DNA of 45,502 bases from Nocardioides sp. REDSEA-S33_B3 (lineage in GTDB: Bacteria > Actinomycetota > Actinomycetes > Propionibacteriales > Nocardioidaceae). Position numbers and translations under genes: made by a program. Below are positions 34,426-42,283 of this stretch, one piece after another; within the stretch, counting starts at the first letter, position 1; every line of letters begins with the position of its first letter. The stretch is taken from assembly GCA_001627335.1 (NCBI GenBank), contig LUPK01000005.1, positions 1 through 45,502 of the forward strand, in the 5' to 3' direction. Under the pieces are notes generated by a model that saw only the letters and a list, made by a program, of their open reading frames with translations, was not told the DNA's origin and made no database searches.

Positions 34426-36179
34426 CACGCCTCCAAGGGGGCGTCGACGGCGGTGACCCGGCCGGTCCCGGCGATCGTCTCGTACGACGTCGACCACTCG
34501 ATCGAGGTGTTCGCGTCGTCCCGGGCGCCGATGACGTACCAGTCCATCTGCGCCCGCTCGGGGGTGATGTCGAGGACGGAGTACCCGTGGTTGTCGAAGT
34601 CGAGGTACTTGATGTGCCGGTTGTTGGCCAGGATCGCCGTCTCCACCAGCGGCGTCAGCTGCGGGGCGCCGGTGATGTCCTTGAGGTTGTTGGACGTGAC
34701 CGAGGAGCACACGAACTCCACGCCGTAGGAGTCCCCGTAGAGCGGCTGCGTGGAGGTGTCCATCGGCAGCTCGCAGGCCCAGCCGGAGTGGATGTCGCCG
34801 GTGACGAACAGGACGTCCTTGACCTGGTGGTCGCGGATGTGGCCGAGCACCTCGCGCCGATCGGCGGTGTAGCCGTCCCACTGGTCGACGTTGTAGGGCG
34901 CCCCGTCGGCGGGGAGGATGCCGGTCACGTCGTTGATCGGGTCGATGAGGTCGTTGGGCAGGTCGCCGAAGGTGACCGGCGCGATCATCACCGGGTTGCC
35001 GATCACCTTCCACTGCGGGGCGTGGTCGCCGCGCGTCAGCGACTCCTTGAGCCACGCCATCTGCTTCTTGCCGGTGATCGAGCGGGACGGGTCGCTGACG
35101 GTGGCGTCGACGCCGGGCAGGGCGGCCTGCTCGTCGCGGTAGGTGCGCAGGTCGAGCATGGAGACCTCGGCGAGCTGGCCGAAGCGCATCCGGCGGTAGA
35201 AACGGGTGCCGTCGCCCAGCGCGGCGGTGCCGTCCATGCGGACCGGCATCCACTCGTCGTACGCGCGGTGGGCGCGGGCGCGCCGCTTCTTGTAGTCGCC
35301 CTCGGACTCGTCGTGGTTCTCCGCGCCGGCCTTCCACTGGTCGTTGGTGACCTCGTGGTCGTCCCAGGTGAGGATCCAGGAGTAGCGCGCGTGCAGGGCC
35401 TGCAGGTCGGGGTCGAGCTTGTAGCTGGCGTGCCGGCGGCGGTAGTCCTCCAGGCTCACCATCTCGTGCGGCGGGTCGTGCGGGCGGACCACGACGTTGT
35501 CCTGGCCCATGCCGTAGCCGCTGGTGGGGTACTCGTAGAGGTAGTCGCCCAGGTGCAGGATCGCGTGCAGGTCCTGGCGCGCTGCGAGGGCGCGGTAGGG
35601 CGTGAAGAACCCGGCCTCGAGGTTGGAGCAGGACACGACACCGAAGCGCAGGTTGTCCAGTGCGGCCCGCTTGCGGGGTGCGGTGCGCAGTCGCCCGACG
35701 GGGCTCTTCTGGCCCAGGGCGATGAACCGGTAGTGGTACTCCTTGCCTGGCTTGAGGCCCTTGGCGTCGAGCTTGACGGTGTGGTCGCGACCCGCGCTGG
35801 TGCGGAACCTGCCCTTGCGGACGATCTTGTTGAACCTCGCGTCCTTCGCGACCTGCCAGGTCACCGTGACCGGCTTGCCCTTGCCCGAGCCGGGGGTCGC
35901 CGAGGGCGTGGGGGTGACGCGGGTCCAGATGACCACGCGCCGCGGCAGCGGGTCGCCGGAGGCGACACCGTGCTGGAAGACCTCGTGACCGGCCTTCCCG
36001 CGATCGGCGGCGCCGGTCTGCCCGGACTCCTCGGCGTCGGCCGCGCGTACGCCGGTGCCGAGCACGCCGACGGCGGCGGCTCCCGCGGCGCCGGTCGCGA
36101 GGACGGTGCGGCGGGGGAGCGAGGACGAGGCGGGGGGAGCCGTGGTGGGGGTGGTCGGCGTGGTCTTCGTCGAGGTCAC
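34425..36179 (-). CDS. phoD: Alkaline phosphatase PhoD-like, Tat-exported
   Basis: PhoD is a calcium- and iron-dependent phosphatase/phosphodiesterase released through the Tat system. GTG 36179 gives 584 residues with the signal SSLPRRTVLATGAAGAAAVG. Downstream motifs include HGVASGDPLPRRVVIWTRVT, GVVSCSNLEAGFFTPYRAL, LHLGDYLYEY, WDDHEVTNDQWK and LFVTGDIHSGWACE, giving most of the metal ligands. The phosphate-regulated promoter was not identifiable. It is coupled to the phosphodiesterase-family gene. A degenerate copy of the dispersed repeat lies between it and lexA. Confidence 0.92.
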   Translation of the reverse strand: MTSTKTTPTTPTTAPPASSSLPRRTVLATGAAGAAAVGVLGTGVRAADAEESGQTGAADRGKAGHEVFQHGVASGDPLPRRVVIWTRVTPTPSATPGSGKGKPVTVTWQVAKDARFNKIVRKGRFRTSAGRDHTVKLDAKGLKPGKEYHYRFIALGQKSPVGRLRTAPRKRAALDNLRFGVVSCSNLEAGFFTPYRALAARQDLHAILHLGDYLYEYPTSGYGMGQDNVVVRPHDPPHEMVSLEDYRRRHASYKLDPDLQALHARYSWILTWDDHEVTNDQWKAGAENHDESEGDYKKRRARAHRAYDEWMPVRMDGTAALGDGTRFYRRMRFGQLAEVSMLDLRTYRDEQAALPGVDATVSDPSRSITGKKQMAWLKESLTRGDHAPQWKVIGNPVMIAPVTFGDLPNDLIDPINDVTGILPADGAPYNVDQWDGYTADRREVLGHIRDHQVKDVLFVTGDIHSGWACELPMDTSTQPLYGDSYGVEFVCSSVTSNNLKDITGAPQLTPLVETAILANNRHIKYLDFDNHGYSVLDITPERAQMDWYVIGARDDANTSIEWSTSYETIAGTGRVTAVDAPLEA

Positions 36180-36261
36180 GCCCCATCCAACGACACAGCC
36201 CGGTGTTTCGTGACGGTTTCGACGGTGTGAGCACCGTCCGTTCACCCGGGGGTCGCGAGAT

Positions 36262-36305
36262 GGTCGAGGTGCGAGGCGCGCCAGCGACGAGCGGGCGTCG
36301 AGACC
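36262..36305. repeat. Degenerate copy of the miaB-type palindromic repeat
   Basis: Begins GGTCGAGGTGCGAGGCGCG and ends GGGCGTCGAGACC; resembles the last repeat unit in miaB (18203-18238) in order and spacing of its blocks. It lies between the 5' end of phoD and the 3' end of lexA. Confidence 0.55.
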
Positions 36306-36326
36306 CACCCGCCGCCGGCGTACCCC

Positions 36327-37058
36327 TCAGACCTTGCGCAGGACCGCGGTGACGATGCCGAGGATCGTGGCGTGGGTGCCGTCGATGGGCTCGAACGCCT
36401 CGTTGTGCGGCATCAGCCAGACCTGCCCGTTCTTGCGGGAGAAGGTCTTGACCGTCGCCTCGCCGTCGATCATGGCGGCGACCATCTGACCGTTCTCGGC
36501 GGTGTTGGCCTGGCGGATCACGACGTAGTCGCCGTCGCAGATCGCGGCGTCGATCATCGACTCACCGCGCACCTCGAGGAGGAAGAGCTGGCCGTCACCG
36601 ACGAGCTGCTTGGGCAGCGGGAAGACGTCCTCGACCTGCTCCTCGGCGAGGATCGGCGCGCCGGCGGCGATCCGGCCGAGCATCGGCACGTAGGACGCGG
36701 CGGGCAGGGTGTCGCCGACGCCGGTCTCGTCGAAAGAGCTCTCGCCGGCCGAGGAGATCGCACGGCGGGCGGCCATCGACTCGGGCAGGAAGACCTCCAG
36801 GGCGCGCGGGCGGCTGCCGTCGCGCTTGATGAAGCCCTTCTCCTCGAGCACCTTGAGCTGGTGGGCCACCGAAGAGGTGCTGGTCAGGCCGACGGCCTGT
36901 CCGATCTCGCGCATGCTGGGCGGGTAGCCGCGGTGAGCCACCGAGTCGCGGATCGTCTCGAGCACCTTGGTCTGGCGCGGGGTGAGGCCGCTGGCGTCGG
37001 GCGGGCCGTCGGGGAGCGCGCTCACGCCGGGGGCGGCGTCGTCGTGGCTGGTCGCCAT
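36327..37058 (-). CDS. lexA: SOS regulon repressor LexA
   Basis: LexA represses DNA-damage genes and is inactivated by RecA-stimulated self-cleavage. The winged-helix part ([40 protein letters not shown]) precedes the S24 peptidase domain. Cleavage is expected between Ala132 and Gly133 (GRIAAGAPI). Catalytic Ser167 (RGESM) and Lys204 (ATVKTF) are intact. ATG 37058 is preferred over a start at 37106 because the longer form adds only a Pro/Arg-rich extension. A near-consensus LexA box at 37153-37168 lies ~95 bases upstream, consistent with self-regulation. Confidence 0.96.
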   Translation of the reverse strand: MATSHDDAAPGVSALPDGPPDASGLTPRQTKVLETIRDSVAHRGYPPSMREIGQAVGLTSTSSVAHQLKVLEEKGFIKRDGSRPRALEVFLPESMAARRAISSAGESSFDETGVGDTLPAASYVPMLGRIAAGAPILAEEQVEDVFPLPKQLVGDGQLFLLEVRGESMIDAAICDGDYVVIRQANTAENGQMVAAMIDGEATVKTFSRKNGQVWLMPHNEAFEPIDGTHATILGIVTAVLRKV

Positions 37059-37152
37059 GGGGGTCCTCCTCGTCACGGCCACCGGGGGAGCGGGTCCCGG
37101 CGGCACGGCCTGCGTCGTGGTGTGCCCACGCTATGACTGATCCATCCCGTGA

Positions 37153-37168
37153 TCAAACATGTGTTCGA
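37153..37168. promoter_or_regulatory. LexA (SOS) box between lexA and the SDR gene
   Basis: TCAAACATGTGTTCGA differs at one position from the actinobacterial consensus TCGAAC-N4-GTTCGA. It lies upstream of lexA and only 27 bases before the ATG of the divergent SDR gene. Confidence 0.8.
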
Positions 37169-37194
37169 ATCGGCGTGTCGAGCACACTCGGGCC

Positions 37195-38019
37195 ATGACG
37201 CCTCCTACCGTCCCCACCGCCCCGACCGGACGCAGCGCGGTGGTGACCGGCGCGGCACGCGGCATCGGTCGTGGCATCGCCGAGCGCCTCGTCTCACAGG
37301 GGTACGCCGTCGTCGTCACCGACGTCGACGCGGCCGCCGTCCAGGCGACCGCGGCCGAGATCGGGGCGGTCGCCGGGCTGGCCCACGACGTGCGCGACCC
37401 GGCGGCACACCGCCATGTCGCAGAGGTAGCGGCCGGGCACGGTCGGCTGGCGGCGTGGTTCAACAACGCGGGGGTCGGTGACGACGGCCGCCTCTCCGAG
37501 CTCTCCGAGGACCAGGTGCGACGCCTGGTCGAGGTCAACCTCCTGGGTGTGCTGTGGGGGATGCGCGCCGCGCTGGAGGCCTTCGCCGGCCCCGGCGGCG
37601 ACGGCTCCGGGGACATCGTCAACACCGCCTCGCTGTCCGGGCTCGGTCCGGTGCCGGGCTACAGCGTGTACGCCGCGACGAAGGCCGCCACCGTGTCGGC
37701 CACGATGTCCGTGGCGGCCGAGTCGCCGCGCCGGGTGCGGGTCCACGCGATCTGCCCCGACGGGGTGCAGACGGCGATGCTCGACGAGCAGGACCCCGAG
37801 GGGCTCGGAGCGGCCCTGGTCCACTCCGGTGGTCGCATCCTGACCGTCGAGGAGATCGCCGAGCTGGCCGTGGGACTGGTGGGCACCGGCCGGGTCGTCC
37901 GCACGGTGCCGGTCTGGCGTGGCGCCCTGATGCGCACGATCTCCCTGGCGCCAGGGGTCGCCGCCAAGGGCACCGCGCTCTTCGCGGCGCAGGGGCGTCG
38001 GGCGCTGCGGCGGGGCTGA
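37195..38019 (+). CDS. SDR family oxidoreductase, located in the SOS island
   Basis: A 274-residue classical short-chain dehydrogenase: VVTGAARGIGRGIAERLV (cofactor loop), VVVTDVDAAA (acidic, NAD-type), FNNAGVGDDGRL and NTASLSGLGPVPGYSVYAAT followed by K (Ser-Tyr-Lys triad). ATG 37195 is preferred to 37159 because the longer form runs through the LexA box. The box lies 27 bases upstream, so the gene is predicted to be damage-inducible. In mycobacteria the lexA neighbour is the LysM gene alone; the SDR is an addition here. Its substrate is unknown. Confidence 0.85.
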   Translation: MTPPTVPTAPTGRSAVVTGAARGIGRGIAERLVSQGYAVVVTDVDAAAVQATAAEIGAVAGLAHDVRDPAAHRHVAEVAAGHGRLAAWFNNAGVGDDGRLSELSEDQVRRLVEVNLLGVLWGMRAALEAFAGPGGDGSGDIVNTASLSGLGPVPGYSVYAATKAATVSATMSVAAESPRRVRVHAICPDGVQTAMLDEQDPEGLGAALVHSGGRILTVEEIAELAVGLVGTGRVVRTVPVWRGALMRTISLAPGVAAKGTALFAAQGRRALRRG

Positions 38020-38042
38020 CCCGCGCTGCTCGTCGGAGGGGG

Positions 38043-38058
38043 TCGAACATTTGTTCGC
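38043..38058. promoter_or_regulatory. LexA (SOS) box upstream of the LysM gene, site 1
   Basis: TCGAACATTTGTTCGC, one mismatch to TCGAAC-N4-GTTCGA; upstream of a putative -35 (TTGATC, 38067-38072). Confidence 0.8.
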
Positions 38059-38066
38059 TCGACCCC

Positions 38067-38096
38067 TTGATCTCGTTCGAACACCTGATCTAGTCT
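38067..38096 (+). promoter_or_regulatory. Putative SOS promoter of the LysM gene
   Basis: -35 TTGATC (38067-38072) and -10 TAGTCT (38091-38096) with an 18-base spacer. A weak LexA-like site (TCGAACACCTGATCTA, 38077-38092) lies in the spacer. Confidence 0.5.
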
Positions 38097-38111
38097 CGTA
38101 CACGTGTTCGA
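38096..38111. promoter_or_regulatory. LexA (SOS) box upstream of the LysM gene, site 3
   Basis: TCGTACACGTGTTCGA, one mismatch to consensus, covering the predicted transcription start. Confidence 0.7.
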
Positions 38112-38230
38112 TCGAACTGGTGGTCGAGCCGTCGGCCCCAGGCCCTCCCGGTCCTCCCTGATCGGGACTGTCGGTGGTCGTCGGTAGACATCGGTTCGCA
38201 GACCCACTCCGACTTCCCCAGGAGATCCCG

Positions 38231-38593
38231 ATGAGCACCATGGTCCTTCCCGCAGTCCACACCTCGACCCGCCTCGGCGCTGGGCCCTCGACGGCCGGAC
38301 ACGTCCGACTGACCCGCCGCGGTCGCCTGGCCGTCTTCGTGGTCGGCCTGCTGGTGGCCGTGGCGATCGCGGTCGCCTTCGCCGGCGGCTCTGTCGCGAC
38401 CTCGGAGAAGGGCGAGCCCGTGCCCACCGACACGATCGTCGTCGGCACCGGTGTGACGCTGTGGGACATCGCCTCGGCGCGGGCCGAGGGCGGCGACGTG
38501 CGCGACATGATGTCGACGATCCAGCAGCTCAACCACCTCGACAGCGGCATGCTCGTCGCCGGTCAGCGCCTGCGGGTGCCGGCCGCCGGCTGA
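38231..38593 (+). CDS. LysM domain membrane protein, SOS-induced division suppressor-like (ChiZ/Rv2719c type)
   Basis: A 120-residue protein with an N-terminal cytoplasmic tail, one transmembrane segment (LAVFVVGLLVAVAIAVAFAGG, residues ~36-56) and a C-terminal extracellular LysM motif (VVGTGVTLWDIASARAEGGD...LVAGQRLRVP). This layout and position beside lexA and nrdR match Mycobacterium Rv2719c (ChiZ) and Corynebacterium DivS, SOS-induced proteins that delay septation. ATG 38231 has AGGAGA upstream. Up to three LexA sites lie in front of it, the strongest SOS control in the window. It is predicted to block cell division after DNA damage. Confidence 0.88.
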   Translation: MSTMVLPAVHTSTRLGAGPSTAGHVRLTRRGRLAVFVVGLLVAVAIAVAFAGGSVATSEKGEPVPTDTIVVGTGVTLWDIASARAEGGDVRDMMSTIQQLNHLDSGMLVAGQRLRVPAAG

Positions 38594-38725
38594 GCGACCG
38601 AGCGTTTCGGCAGCACAGGCAGCCACCAGACTTCGCCGGTCGATTCGACCCCGGCCGGCGAAACCACGGGGAAGACGAGGGGCGGGCCCACGGCGGGCCC
38701 GCCCCTCGGTGGTGTCTGGGGTTGC

Positions 38726-38816
38726 AAGGTCTGACCGATGTCAGTCAGACCTTCGGGTTCGCGCTCGAACCTTCGACCGCGATCCTCACGGTGGGACTGA
38801 CGTCAGTCAGACCCTT
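38726..38816. repeat. Intergenic 91-bp palindromic element, copy B
   Basis: Same plan as copy A at 26786: a first hairpin (AAGGTCTGACCGATGTCAGT, then CAGACCTT), the identical core TCGAACCTTCGACCGCGAT, and a second half ending TGACGTCAGTCAGACCCTT. It lies after the LysM gene. Confidence 0.85.
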
Positions 38817-38850
38817 CCGGCGCCCGTCGTCTGCAGGGGCGACGACATGC

Positions 38851-39231
38851 TCAGCGGGCGGCCCGCTTGCCCCCCTTGGGTCGTGGCGGCGCCGGGTCCT
38901 CGCCCGGGGCGGCCGCGGGCGCCACGAGCCCCAGGATGCGCAGCAGGCGAGCCGCGAGCATCAGTCCGGCGAAGAGGCAGGCCATCGCGCCGAGGGAGGC
39001 GAGCGCCAGGAACCACCAGGCGGCGGCCCTGCCCTCGCGGGCGGTGGTGCCGAAGTCGATGGCGGCCCACACGAGGTATCCCCAGGCGACGACCAGCGCG
39101 GTGACGCCGACGGCGTGGACGAGAAGTCGCCGGGTCCGGTGTGGCTGGTCCGGGCGCGGGCCGCTGTGCGATCCGTGCTTCCCCGTGCTCCCGGCCACCG
39201 CGCCATTGTTCCCGATGGCCCCAGGAGTCAC
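38851..39231 (-). CDS. Hypothetical membrane protein, two transmembrane segments
   Basis: A 126-residue protein: a polar, His/Gly-rich N-terminal ~35 residues, hydrophobic segments LLVHAVGVTALVVAWGYLVW and AWWFLALASLGAMACLFAGL, and a basic C-terminal tail (PRPKGGKRAAR). No family is recognised. GTG 39231 is the only upstream start that keeps both membrane segments. The gene converges on the LysM side, with copy B of the repeat beyond its stop; no partner is evident. Confidence 0.7.
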   Translation of the reverse strand: MTPGAIGNNGAVAGSTGKHGSHSGPRPDQPHRTRRLLVHAVGVTALVVAWGYLVWAAIDFGTTAREGRAAAWWFLALASLGAMACLFAGLMLAARLLRILGLVAPAAAPGEDPAPPRPKGGKRAAR

Positions 39232-39359
39232 GCGGCCGAACCGCCGGGGCGGCCGGGTTCACGGCCGGGTTCTCGGGGGGTTCGCGACGGGCGCGCGAGG
39301 GGGACGAACGGCCCGCTGGACGGGCTGGAGGACCCTGTCGGGGGGATGGTGCGCGTGGC

Positions 39360-39365
39360 TAGCCT
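39360..39365 (+). promoter_or_regulatory. -10 box TAGCCT, leaderless
   Basis: Ends 6 bases before GTG 39372. Confidence 0.5.
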
Positions 39366-39371
39366 GGCGCC

Positions 39372-40337
39372 GTGTCCGACGCCGAGGCCCCGATGGCCCA
39401 CCTCGAGGTCGAGGTCGAGCGTGCCGTCGTCGTCCACGACGTGGTGCGCGCAGTGGTGGCAGACCTGGTGGCCCTCCCGGACGTCGCGCGGGTGGCGGTG
39501 GCGCTGACCGAGGGTGGCGGGCGGCGGCTGCGCTTCTGCTCGGTCCGCCGCGGCGAGGGGCCGCCGACCGAGCTGGACTGGTGCCACATCGACGCCTACG
39601 ACGATGTGCCGCTCAACGATGTGGTCCGCACAGGCCGCCCGATCCTGGCCGCGCTCACCACGCTGGAGGAGCGCTGGCCCTGGCTGGCCGAGCAGGAGAC
39701 AGCGGCGGGCAACGTCGCGGCCGCGGTCGTCCCGTTGCTGGGCGCGAGCGCCCGGCTCGGAGGGCTGTTCCTGCTCTACGACCGGCCGCAGGAGTTCGGA
39801 CCCGAGCAGCGTGAGCAGCTCGAGGGCCTGGCCCGGCGTACCTCGGCGGCGCTGCACGAGGTGAGCGCCCGCCGCTCCGGTCACGCCGACGACGCGCTCG
39901 AGGAGGTGCTGGACGGCGGGTCGGCGGTGGAGCACGCCGGACGCACCGCCAGCCTGCGCCTGCTGCCCGAGCCCACCGCGCCGCGCGAGGCCCGGGCGTT
40001 CCTGGCGGCGGAGCTGCGCCACTGGGGCGTCGACGACGACATCGTCGAGACCGCCCAGCTGTGCCTGTCCGAGGTCGTCACCAACGCCGTCCACCATGCC
40101 CGGACCGTCGCGGACCTGCGCATCTCGGTCGAGGAGGCCGTCCTGACCGTGGTCGTGCGCGACTTCGGGGCGGGCGCCGACGTGGTGGCCCCGCTGGATG
40201 GCGAGGACCCGTTGGTGGTCTACGGCCGGGGCCTGATGCTGGTGGAGGCGATGACCGACCGGTGGGGCTCCGAGCACGACGCCGGCGGCACGACGGTGTG
40301 GTTCTCCATCGACCTCGCGGAGGACTCCGCGCCCTGA
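39372..40337 (+). CDS. GAF-like sensor plus HATPase_c (anti-sigma RsbW-type kinase fold) protein
   Basis: A 321-residue cytosolic protein. Residues ~15-170 look like a GAF-type sensor (VAAAVVPLLGASARLGGLFL, then QREQLEGLARRTSAALHEV). Residues ~200-315 form a HATPase_c domain with an N-box (LSEVVTNAVHHA), G1 (VRDFGAGAD) and G2 (GRGLMLVEAMTDRWG). No PP2C phosphatase or histidine phosphoacceptor is present, so it may be an anti-sigma-like switch kinase controlled by a sensor. Partner sigma or anti-anti-sigma genes are not adjacent. The GTG start is fixed by the -10 box. Confidence 0.82.
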   Translation: MSDAEAPMAHLEVEVERAVVVHDVVRAVVADLVALPDVARVAVALTEGGGRRLRFCSVRRGEGPPTELDWCHIDAYDDVPLNDVVRTGRPILAALTTLEERWPWLAEQETAAGNVAAAVVPLLGASARLGGLFLLYDRPQEFGPEQREQLEGLARRTSAALHEVSARRSGHADDALEEVLDGGSAVEHAGRTASLRLLPEPTAPREARAFLAAELRHWGVDDDIVETAQLCLSEVVTNAVHHARTVADLRISVEEAVLTVVVRDFGAGADVVAPLDGEDPLVVYGRGLMLVEAMTDRWGSEHDAGGTTVWFSIDLAEDSAP

Positions 40338-40427
40338 CGACCCGCAGGCCCGACTCCGTCGAGTCGCGAGGCCCGCTGCCGCCGGCCGTGCTTCACTGTG
40401 GCGCCAGTCACACGTGCGGAGGTCTTG

Positions 40428-41303
40428 ATGAACGACTCGGTGCTGATCAGCGTGGGTCTCCCGATCGCCTTGGCGATCATCATGTTCGGGCTCGGCCTCT
40501 CCCTGGAGGTCGGTGACTTCCGACGGGTGGCGCGCACCCCGCGCGCGGTGGTGGTCGCCCTGGGGCTGCAGGTGCTGGTCCTGCCCGTCATCGCCTTCGG
40601 CCTGGTGGTCGCCTTCGACCTCGACCCGTTGCTGGCGGTGGGCGTGATGCTGCTCGCGGCCTCACCGGGCGGCACGACCGCCAACCTGTTCAGCCACCTC
40701 TTCCGCGGCGACGTCGCGCTCAACATCACGCTGACGGCGATCAACTCCGTCCTGGCGGCCGTGACGATCCCCCTGGTCACCAACCTGGCCATCGGCTACT
40801 TCGACACCGACGGCGACCTGGGGCTGCAGTGGTCGAAGGTCGTGCAGGTCATCGCCATCGTGCTGGTCCCCGTGGCTGTCGGGATGCTGGTGCGCCGCTG
40901 GTCGCGGGAGTTCGCCGCGCGTGCCGACAAGCCGGTGCGGGTCTTCTCGATCGTGGTGCTCGTGGCCGTCGCCGTGGGTGCGTTGCTGGGGGAGCGGGAG
41001 AACCTCGGGGACTACCTGCGGCAGGTGGGCCTGGTCACCGGCCTGCTGTGCGTGCTCAGCCTCAGCCTCGGGTACGCCGGCGCGCGGCTGGCTCGCCTCG
41101 AGCAGCCGCAGGCCGTGGCCAGCTCGATGGAGGTCGGCATCCACAACACCACCGTGGCGCTGACCATCGCCCTCTCGGTGCTCGACAGCACCGAGGTGGC
41201 GATCCCCGCCGCGGTCTACTCGATCCTCATGTACGTCCTCGCGACGGCGTTCGGGTTCCTCATCACCCGCGGGGTCCGCGGAGCCGACCGGGTGGGTGTC
41301 TGA
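40428..41303 (+). CDS. Bile acid:sodium symporter (BASS) family transporter
   Basis: A 291-residue integral membrane protein with about 8-10 hydrophobic helices (VLISVGLPIALAIIMFGLGL; VVALGLQVLVLPVIAFGLVV). The conserved LLAASPGGTTANLFSHL crossover and EVGIHNTTVALTIALSV near the sodium site identify the BASS family. Members import organic anions, pantothenate or keto acids with sodium; specificity is unknown. GGAGG 5 bases before ATG 40428 favours it over 40398. It is followed by the long nrdR promoter region. Confidence 0.9.
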   Translation: MNDSVLISVGLPIALAIIMFGLGLSLEVGDFRRVARTPRAVVVALGLQVLVLPVIAFGLVVAFDLDPLLAVGVMLLAASPGGTTANLFSHLFRGDVALNITLTAINSVLAAVTIPLVTNLAIGYFDTDGDLGLQWSKVVQVIAIVLVPVAVGMLVRRWSREFAARADKPVRVFSIVVLVAVAVGALLGERENLGDYLRQVGLVTGLLCVLSLSLGYAGARLARLEQPQAVASSMEVGIHNTTVALTIALSVLDSTEVAIPAAVYSILMYVLATAFGFLITRGVRGADRVGV

Positions 41304-41444
41304 CCCTCGCCCCTGGCCGGTCTGCGGCCCTCCCGTGAAGGTCGCGACACGCCCGTCCTGGCGGTGACTCGATGCGCCGACAGGGCGCTGACCTGCGGCT
41401 TTGCGACGGGTGTGATCCAGATGACGTCAATCTCGTCGGTCCAC

Positions 41445-41473
41445 TTGCGTGCCTAGTGATCGAGGCGTACGGT
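41445..41473 (+). promoter_or_regulatory. nrdR-nrdJ promoter
   Basis: -35 TTGCGT (41445-41450), exact 17-base spacer, -10 TACGGT (41468-41473). Predicted start ~41480, inside the first NrdR box. Confidence 0.55.
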
Positions 41474-41477
41474 TCCC

Positions 41478-41520
41478 ACTACATCTAGTACTTACACGGA
41501 TGTAGTTATCCACATCTAGT
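41478..41520. promoter_or_regulatory. Tandem NrdR boxes
   Basis: The core ACATCTAGT occurs at 41481-41489 and 41512-41520, 31 bp apart, about three helical turns, as required for cooperative NrdR binding. A further ATGTAGT (41500-41506) is the inverted complement of ACTACAT at 41478. Confidence 0.75.
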
Positions 41521-41673
41521 TCACAGAGCCGGGGTGGAAGACTCACATCTCCCTCGTGGTTCTCCACAGGGAGAGCCCCGATCTCCACATCGACTGCACA
41601 CCCCTGAGCCAGGGGTGTCGCTGCCGCGCCCGCGACCCGTTTCGACCATCCGATCACGTGAAGGAGCCTCGCT

Positions 41674-42195
41674 GTGCACTGCCCGTACTGCCGAGCCACC
41701 GACACCCGGGTGCTCGACTCGCGGGTCGCCGAGGACGGCGGGTCGATCCGCCGCCGGCGTACCTGCTCCACGTGCGAGCGACGGTTCACCACCGTCGAGC
41801 TGATGCAGCTGACCGTGGTCAAGCGCTCGGGCGCCACCGAGCCGTTCGTCCGCGAGAAGGCTGTCTCCGGTGTCCGCAAGGCCTGCAAGGGCCGACCGGT
41901 CTCCGAGGACCAGCTCGCCTGCCTGGGCCAGGAGGTCGAGGACGCGCTGCGCAACGCCGGCGCCGCCGAGATCCCCGCCCACGAGGTCGGGCTGGCCATC
42001 CTGGGCCCGCTGCGCCGCCTCGACGAGGTCGCCTACCTCCGCTTCGCCTCCGTCTACCGGGCCTTCAGCTCCGCGGCGGACTTCGAGGCCGAGATCGCGA
42101 TGCTGCGCGAGACCGGCGACGTGGCCTCGGCGGTCGAGGAGGTCGCCCCGCGACCGTCTCGAGACCCCGAGCCCGCCCCTCAGCCCACGGGCTGA
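41674..42195 (+). CDS. nrdR: Transcriptional regulator NrdR
   Basis: NrdR represses ribonucleotide reductase genes according to bound ATP/dATP. The zinc ribbon (CPYC at residues 3-6, CSTCERRF at ~31-38) precedes the ATP-cone ([40 protein letters not shown]). GTG 41674 follows AAGGAG. The C-terminal ~25 residues (about 42132 on) resemble a decayed copy of the dispersed palindromic repeat and are Pro-rich, so the protein is a little longer than usual (173). It lies directly upstream of nrdJ and probably controls it and itself. Confidence 0.95.
   Translation: MHCPYCRATDTRVLDSRVAEDGGSIRRRRTCSTCERRFTTVELMQLTVVKRSGATEPFVREKAVSGVRKACKGRPVSEDQLACLGQEVEDALRNAGAAEIPAHEVGLAILGPLRRLDEVAYLRFASVYRAFSSAADFEAEIAMLRETGDVASAVEEVAPRPSRDPEPAPQPTG
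42132..42166 (+). repeat. Possible degenerate palindromic repeat at the nrdR 3' end
   Basis: GGTCGAGGAGGTCGCC followed by CGTCTCGAGACC has the same ends as the repeat unit in miaB (GGTTGAGGAG ... CGTCTCGAAACC). Confidence 0.4.
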
Positions 42196-42203
42196 CACAG
42201 ACC

Positions 42204-42237
42204 GCCCGGCAGGTAGTGGGGAAGCTGCCTGCCGGGC
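42204..42237 (+). terminator. Hairpin after nrdR
   Basis: GCCCGGCAGG / CCTGCCGGGC perfect 10-bp stem, 14-base loop, just after the nrdR stop. It may terminate or attenuate nrdR transcription, or be read through into nrdJ. Confidence 0.45.
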
Positions 42238-42283
42238 GCACCAATCCCTCTCCCCACCACCCGCGCACCAGCGCAGCACGACT

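Larger units (their letters stand above)
41304..41673 (+). promoter_or_regulatory. 370-base upstream region of nrdR-nrdJ
   Basis: No gene is supported here. A promoter is predicted at 41445-41473 (-35 TTGCGT, 17-base spacer, -10 TACGGT). Two NrdR boxes lie just downstream, leaving a leader of ~190 bases to the GTG at 41674. The first part (41304-41440) shows nothing recognisable beyond an isolated TGACGTCA. Confidence 0.6.

Noticed and set aside
34587..36230. Plus-strand frame opposite phoD
   Set aside because: Val/Gly/Asp/Leu-rich antisense shadow of phoD without domains or ribosome binding site.
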